This document shows, in pieces, positions 21,094 to 24,535 of a stretch of 24,535 nucleotides of DNA (positions are counted from its first letter, which is position 1; each line of letters starts with the position of its first letter). Made by a program: the position numbers and the translations under genes. The stretch spans positions 1 to 24,535 of the forward strand of contig DASPQS010000126.1 of NCBI GenBank assembly GCA_035624865.1, in the 5' to 3' direction. Under the pieces are notes generated by a model. That model saw only the letters and a list, made by a program, of their open reading frames with translations, searched no databases and had not been told where the DNA came from. The DNA comes from JASHZA01 sp035624865. GTDB lineage: Bacteria > Desulfobacterota > Binatia > Binatales > Binataceae.

Positions 21094-23832
21094 CTATCGT
21101 CGCCAGTTGCCGATCAGGATGAACGGGGCCCAGTAGTACGGATTGGAGAAACGGGAACGACTCGCGGAGTTTTCCGGGTTCGCCACAGATAATTCGCCGG
21201 GCAGTGGCTTTGATGCGAAACCGCCACGTATCAGCGCGACTTGGGCGTCGCGGAGCGCGCTAGCCTTGGAAATCTGCCCCTTTCCGGCCATCAGACCACC
21301 ATAGAAACTAGTCATTAGCAACCGTGTGCTCTCGTCATCGACCGGCCACAGACTTGCGAGTACCGCCTCGGCGCCGCGCGCCTGTACCGTTTCGGCCAGA
21401 CTGTCAACTTCGCTGCCCGTCAGACTCTCCTTGCTCGAGGCGGTCTGGCACGCGGACAACGTCAGAAGCTGCACGCCCGACATGTGCAGGTCCGGCGAGA
21501 GCCTTAGCGTCCGCAAACTCAGGATCGAGCCGTCGCCGAGCAGCAGGAACGATCTCCGATCGTCAGGACCGAATACGTAGTGGCTCGCAATATGTACCAC
21601 GGGACTATGCCCGCCGAGATCTTTGGCGATCGCCTCGCGATTGAAAGCCTGGTTCAGGGCGATAGTTCCCGGGAGCATGCCGGTGCCCGGCTCGCGGCAC
21701 GCTTTCGGATATGAGCGCGCCTTTATGATTGAGCATAGTTCCGCCGGAACGTTGGTGAGAGCCTCGAGCTTCAGATCGGGTAGTGGCTGGTATTCATTCG
21801 AGGTGCCCAGTCCTGCCGCCCTCCATCGCGTAATGTCGGGACGCTCCCGCAGCTGCGCCGGATCGATTCGAGCCAGGACCACCGTGGCATAGCGCTCGGC
21901 CATGTAATGCTTGCCGTCGTATAGCGCCGCAATCGGAACGTAACGAAGGTCGCCATCCAACGACCACGCGATCGTGCTCGCGCGCTCACGGTCCAGATGC
22001 TTTTCCAATGGTGCGACGATGATTTGATATAGCTCCGACAGAATCTGCCGGGTGGTGGGCGAAGGGTATGCCAATGCTCTTCGAAGTAAGGTGATCTTGT
22101 CGTGCAGACGGTCAGCCGTGATCGGCGACGACGCCGCGAAGCGAGACTCCGGCGTGACTAATACCACCCAGCATCGACTGTCGGCGACCAGTGTATAGAC
22201 GGCGACCACTCCCGGGCCGGTTTCCTTGAGTATGACCGCTATATCATGCGACGGTTCCAGATCCTTCAGGCCGACGCCGCTCTTTCCAGTACTCAGTCCG
22301 ACCGGAAGGTTGTCGAGAAATTTGCGAAGGCGATCGCTTGCCGCGCGAAAATCCGCGTTGAGCTGCGCGATCTGCTGCTTATCAGCGGCTGCGGGCCCGT
22401 TGCTGCTCGTCAAGGCGGACCGCCGCGACGCGATCTCAGCCACCGTGTGGGCGAGTTGCGCGTATTTCTTCCGGCTCGAATCTTCGGCTCCCGGAGCGAA
22501 TCGGGCGCTGCCGTGCGGCTCGATTTCGCCGCCCGTGAATTCGCGGTATTCCTCGTCTTTGAGCAGACTCATTACCTCCAGCGCTTCGTTAATCCGGCCT
22601 TCAGAAAGCAACAGGTCGGCAAGATTCCGATAGGTTATCGCCCTTGACCGCAGGTAACTCAGCCGGTACTGCCGCTCCAGGCCGCTGATCGCGCTGCGTT
22701 CGCGCTGGGTTAGATTGACCGCCTCCTTTCCATAGAAGATAGCTGCATCGTTCAACCCGCGAGACCGCGCCACGCCCATAAGATTTGTCATCAGGACGCC
22801 TTGCAGATCCATGTTTCTGAGCGCGGTGACGATTACCAGTGACTGTTCGTAAGCCTCGCTCGCGTCGGCGTATTGATGAAGGTCTGAGTAAACGTTTCCC
22901 AGCGCATTCAGCGCCGAACTCTCAGCTGCGGGATCTTCGGTGTCGCGCGCAATAGTCAATGCCTGCTTGCCGGTGTCCAAAGCTTGATTGTTGCGCCCCA
23001 TCGCTTCATATACACCCGCAAGATTACTCAGAATCGCGACTTCCCCCGCCGGGTAATTGGCCTTGCGGTTGAGCTCCAGGGCCGTCTCGTAGGCCTTTAT
23101 CGCTGCTTCGAACTGGCCCATATCCGCGTAAGCGCTCGCTAGGTTGTTGAGCGCCGGGATCTCGTCATCCGGAGCGTTGAGGCTCCGCGCCAGCTCGGCC
23201 GCCTGGCGGTCATACCGGATCGCGGCGCCGTATTGGCCGAGCGCCTCGGAGACCGAGCCCAGTTCGACCAGCGTTGATTGCTCGCCCGCCCGAGAACCGG
23301 TTTGCTGCATGATCGCGAGCGCCCGGCGAAAACTGTCCAGGGCCTTTTCATACTCTCCGTCCTGTTGGAACACGCTTCCGATATTGTCCAGCACCGCTCC
23401 CTCTGCCTGCGCGAGGTGCGCGTCGCGCGCGACCGCGAGTGCCCGATCGTAGTATTCAAGCGCGCGTTCCGACTGGCCCTGGTCCGCGAATACGTTGCCG
23501 ATGCCGTTAAGCGCCGCGCCCTCGTCAATCGAATCGCCGATATCGCGGGCTATCGCCAGCGACTGCTCGAGGGCCGCCATCGCCTGGTCGTGCTGGCCGT
23601 GAAGTTCGTATGTATCACCCTGATGACGGAGTGCCTGCGCTTGTCGCTTGCGTCCGCCGTCGGCTGAAGCGCTCGCGGCAGGTTGCGGACCGGAGCTAAC
23701 CTTGCCGGCAGCGGAGTCCGCGCCGCTCGCACACGCGCCGATCGATAGCAGGTTCGCGCCGAGAAACAGCAACACCAGCAGAAGAACTCGTCCACGATGC
23801 CGCAGGAACGCGCGAGGATTCCGATTCGTCAT
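21094..23832 (-). CDS. TPR-repeat CHAT-domain (caspase-like) protein, exported or lipoprotein
   Basis: This 912-residue protein begins with a basic N-terminus and a hydrophobic helix (about 15-33) ending in S-I-G-A-C, a possible lipobox with Cys34. Eight or nine tetratricopeptide repeats of about 40 residues follow (about 67-425), each with the A-L-N-x-L-G/I-G pattern and A-L-x-x-Y/F near its end. Residues about 590-912 are a CHAT domain, the clan CD protease fold shared with separase and caspases: V-V-H-I-A-S-H-Y-V-F holds His751 and L-T-L-S-A-C-Q-T holds Cys795, with A-S-L-W-P-V-D-D-E-S-T after them and the usual ending P-Y-Y-W-A-P-F-I-L-I-G. Both dyad residues are present, so protease activity is plausible. 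The Met at 23832 starts the signal-like helix; no ribosome binding site is clear. Confidence 0.92.
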   Translation of the reverse strand: MTNRNPRAFLRHRGRVLLLVLLFLGANLLSIGACASGADSAAGKVSSGPQPAASASADGGRKRQAQALRHQGDTYELHGQHDQAMAALEQSLAIARDIGDSIDEGAALNGIGNVFADQGQSERALEYYDRALAVARDAHLAQAEGAVLDNIGSVFQQDGEYEKALDSFRRALAIMQQTGSRAGEQSTLVELGSVSEALGQYGAAIRYDRQAAELARSLNAPDDEIPALNNLASAYADMGQFEAAIKAYETALELNRKANYPAGEVAILSNLAGVYEAMGRNNQALDTGKQALTIARDTEDPAAESSALNALGNVYSDLHQYADASEAYEQSLVIVTALRNMDLQGVLMTNLMGVARSRGLNDAAIFYGKEAVNLTQRERSAISGLERQYRLSYLRSRAITYRNLADLLLSEGRINEALEVMSLLKDEEYREFTGGEIEPHGSARFAPGAEDSSRKKYAQLAHTVAEIASRRSALTSSNGPAAADKQQIAQLNADFRAASDRLRKFLDNLPVGLSTGKSGVGLKDLEPSHDIAVILKETGPGVVAVYTLVADSRCWVVLVTPESRFAASSPITADRLHDKITLLRRALAYPSPTTRQILSELYQIIVAPLEKHLDRERASTIAWSLDGDLRYVPIAALYDGKHYMAERYATVVLARIDPAQLRERPDITRWRAAGLGTSNEYQPLPDLKLEALTNVPAELCSIIKARSYPKACREPGTGMLPGTIALNQAFNREAIAKDLGGHSPVVHIASHYVFGPDDRRSFLLLGDGSILSLRTLRLSPDLHMSGVQLLTLSACQTASSKESLTGSEVDSLAETVQARGAEAVLASLWPVDDESTRLLMTSFYGGLMAGKGQISKASALRDAQVALIRGGFASKPLPGELSVANPENSASRSRFSNPYYWAPFILIGNWRR

Positions 23833-23884
23833 AACAGCGCAACTGACGTTAGCCCAACCGCGTCTGCGGTGTCTGCCCTCCCAA

Positions 23885-24373
23885 CTAGGCCGCGTTCGGT
23901 ACCTTGCGCCGCTGCGCTTCGCTCTGCATGCGGGCAAGGGCGGAAAGGTAGAGAACCACCTGCGCGGGAGTAACCCCGGCGCGCGCGGCCACGTCACGGG
24001 CGACCTGTGCCACCGGCTCGGAATTGTTCGTGCGATGGACTATCTCGTTGACGAAGGGGCGAATCTTCGCCGCCGCCGCCTCGGTCAGCACCGGCCGCCC
24101 CGCTCCCGCGGCAGGCTTCGGCAGGCTGAGCGTGCCAAGGTAGCGCGCGATATTATTGATCAGGAAGATGATCGTCGCGAAAAAGGAAATCACACCCCAC
24201 CATCCTAGTACCGCCGTAATTCCGGTGTACGACAGGAAGTACTTGTTGATGCACGGTTTGCACAGCTCGGCATCTATCTTCCTGTGGAAGCGCACGACCA
24301 GCGCCCCGATATTCTGGAAGAACACAACGTGTTTGGTGGGTGCTTCGATTCCGCAATTCTGGCAGGTAGACAT
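23885..24373 (-). CDS. Small zinc-ribbon membrane protein of unknown function
   Basis: The 162-residue protein begins with Cys4-x2-Cys7 (C-Q-N-C) and Cys38-x2-Cys41 (C-K-P-C), a probable zinc ribbon, followed by two hydrophobic segments (about 47-60 and 62-80: W-W-G-V-I-S-F-F-A-T-I-I-F-L-I). The remaining 80 residues are soluble, with a helical region K-I-R-P-F-V-N-E-I-V and a possible helix-turn-helix-like V-A-A-R-A-G-V-T-P-A-Q-V-V. The ATG at 24373 is fixed by GGGAGGAG five to six bases upstream; the open frame extends 40 codons further without support. I do not recognise a characterised family. It lies 52 nt before the CHAT gene on the same strand and could be its partner. Confidence 0.8.
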   Translation of the reverse strand: MSTCQNCGIEAPTKHVVFFQNIGALVVRFHRKIDAELCKPCINKYFLSYTGITAVLGWWGVISFFATIIFLINNIARYLGTLSLPKPAAGAGRPVLTEAAAAKIRPFVNEIVHRTNNSEPVAQVARDVAARAGVTPAQVVLYLSALARMQSEAQRRKVPNAA

Positions 24374-24379
24374 TTTTCG

Positions 24380-24387
24380 CTCCTCCC
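24380..24387 (-). promoter_or_regulatory. Ribosome binding site that fixes the zinc-ribbon gene start
   Basis: GGGAGGAG on the minus strand, six bases before the ATG at 24373. It shows that the upstream 40 open codons are not translated as part of this protein. Confidence 0.7.
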
Positions 24388-24392
24388 GCGCC

Positions 24393-24412
24393 GCGCCCGG
24401 CGGGCGCTTTTT
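24393..24412 (+). terminator. Plus-strand intrinsic terminator-like hairpin with T5
   Basis: GCGCCC-GGC-GGGCGC followed by TTTTT has the form of a rho-independent terminator for plus-strand transcription. No plus-strand gene precedes it, so it may stop antisense transcription. On the minus strand the same stem lies in the leader of the zinc-ribbon gene, about 5 nt before its ribosome binding site. Confidence 0.5.
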
Positions 24413-24503
24413 CGTGATTCTGCCGATGAAGACGCGCGAGAAGGGCTTTTTTTCCGGAACTTCGCAGTGGCGGCCAACTAATCTGGGCCCCACCGGATAA
24501 AAC

Positions 24504-24535
24504 TGGCGCCCCCTGCGGGATTCGAACCCACGGCC
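24504..24535 (-). tRNA. tRNA gene, 3' part only, cut by window edge
   Basis: On the minus strand the last 32 bases read as a T arm, acceptor 3' strand and CCA. GTGGG pairs with CCCGC around the loop TTCGAAT, followed by AGGGGGC, discriminator G and encoded CCA at 24506-24504. The anticodon lies beyond the window, so the amino acid cannot be named. No T-run follows in the 130 nt before the zinc-ribbon gene, so read-through into it is possible. Confidence 0.85.

Noticed and set aside
23833..23997. 55-codon upstream extension of the CHAT protein
   Set aside because: It overlaps the zinc-ribbon gene in another frame, lacks similarity and would bury the signal-like helix inside the protein.

Overview
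The window is a GC-rich stretch with codons that strongly favour G or C in third position, densely packed with genes on both strands. It reads like the chromosome of a free-living Gram-negative bacterium of the deltaproteobacterial, Binatota or acidobacterial kind. That guess rests on the mix of housekeeping genes (engB, rlmI, moaC, trxB, rnhA, glgA) with eukaryote-like Ser/Thr kinases, FHA, CHAT/TPR and PrsW proteins. No ribosomal RNA or clear taxonomic marker is present, so the lineage stays open. I see no insertion sequence, phage gene or CRISPR array.

Region 1 (1-11,855) is ordinary chromosome. On the minus strand lie the first codons of a family 2 glycosyltransferase, the ribosome-assembly GTPase engB and a secreted PEBP/YbhB protein. 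Next come a small plus-strand excisionase-type helix-turn-helix gene and a minus-strand run moaC > rlmI > VOC protein > YceI protein > SDR. Plus-strand trxB, a two-helix RCK potassium channel and an isoprenylcysteine-methyltransferase-like membrane enzyme follow. Then come minus-strand glgA > rnhA (RNase HI with an added zinc finger) and a plus-strand thymidylate-kinase-like gene.

Region 2 (about 11,880-24,375) is a signalling island and the most interesting part. On the minus strand are kinase 1, an ECF sigma factor and a membrane anti-sigma protein whose trypsin-like domain has Phe in place of the catalytic Ser. Kinase 2 starts divergently from kinase 1. Facing kinase 2 is a minus-strand series: zinc-ribbon membrane protein > TPR-CHAT protease-like protein > PrsW-type membrane protease with an FHA-like tail > membrane protein with two FHA domains. 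Both kinases lack the usual beta-3 lysine but carry a lysine at the third glycine of the glycine-rich loop, the arrangement that defines eukaryotic WNK kinases. Their linkers share a short T-W-V-F motif that could be a phosphothreonine docking site for the FHA proteins. I infer one membrane-centred phospho-signalling pathway with transcriptional output through the ECF sigma factor and a possible proteolytic output through PrsW and CHAT; this is inference from gene content and proximity.

The window ends in the 3' half of a minus-strand tRNA gene (24,504 to the edge). Most intergenic gaps are short. The only one over 300 bases is the divergent kinase promoter region (15,604-16,076), where I found no convincing promoter.
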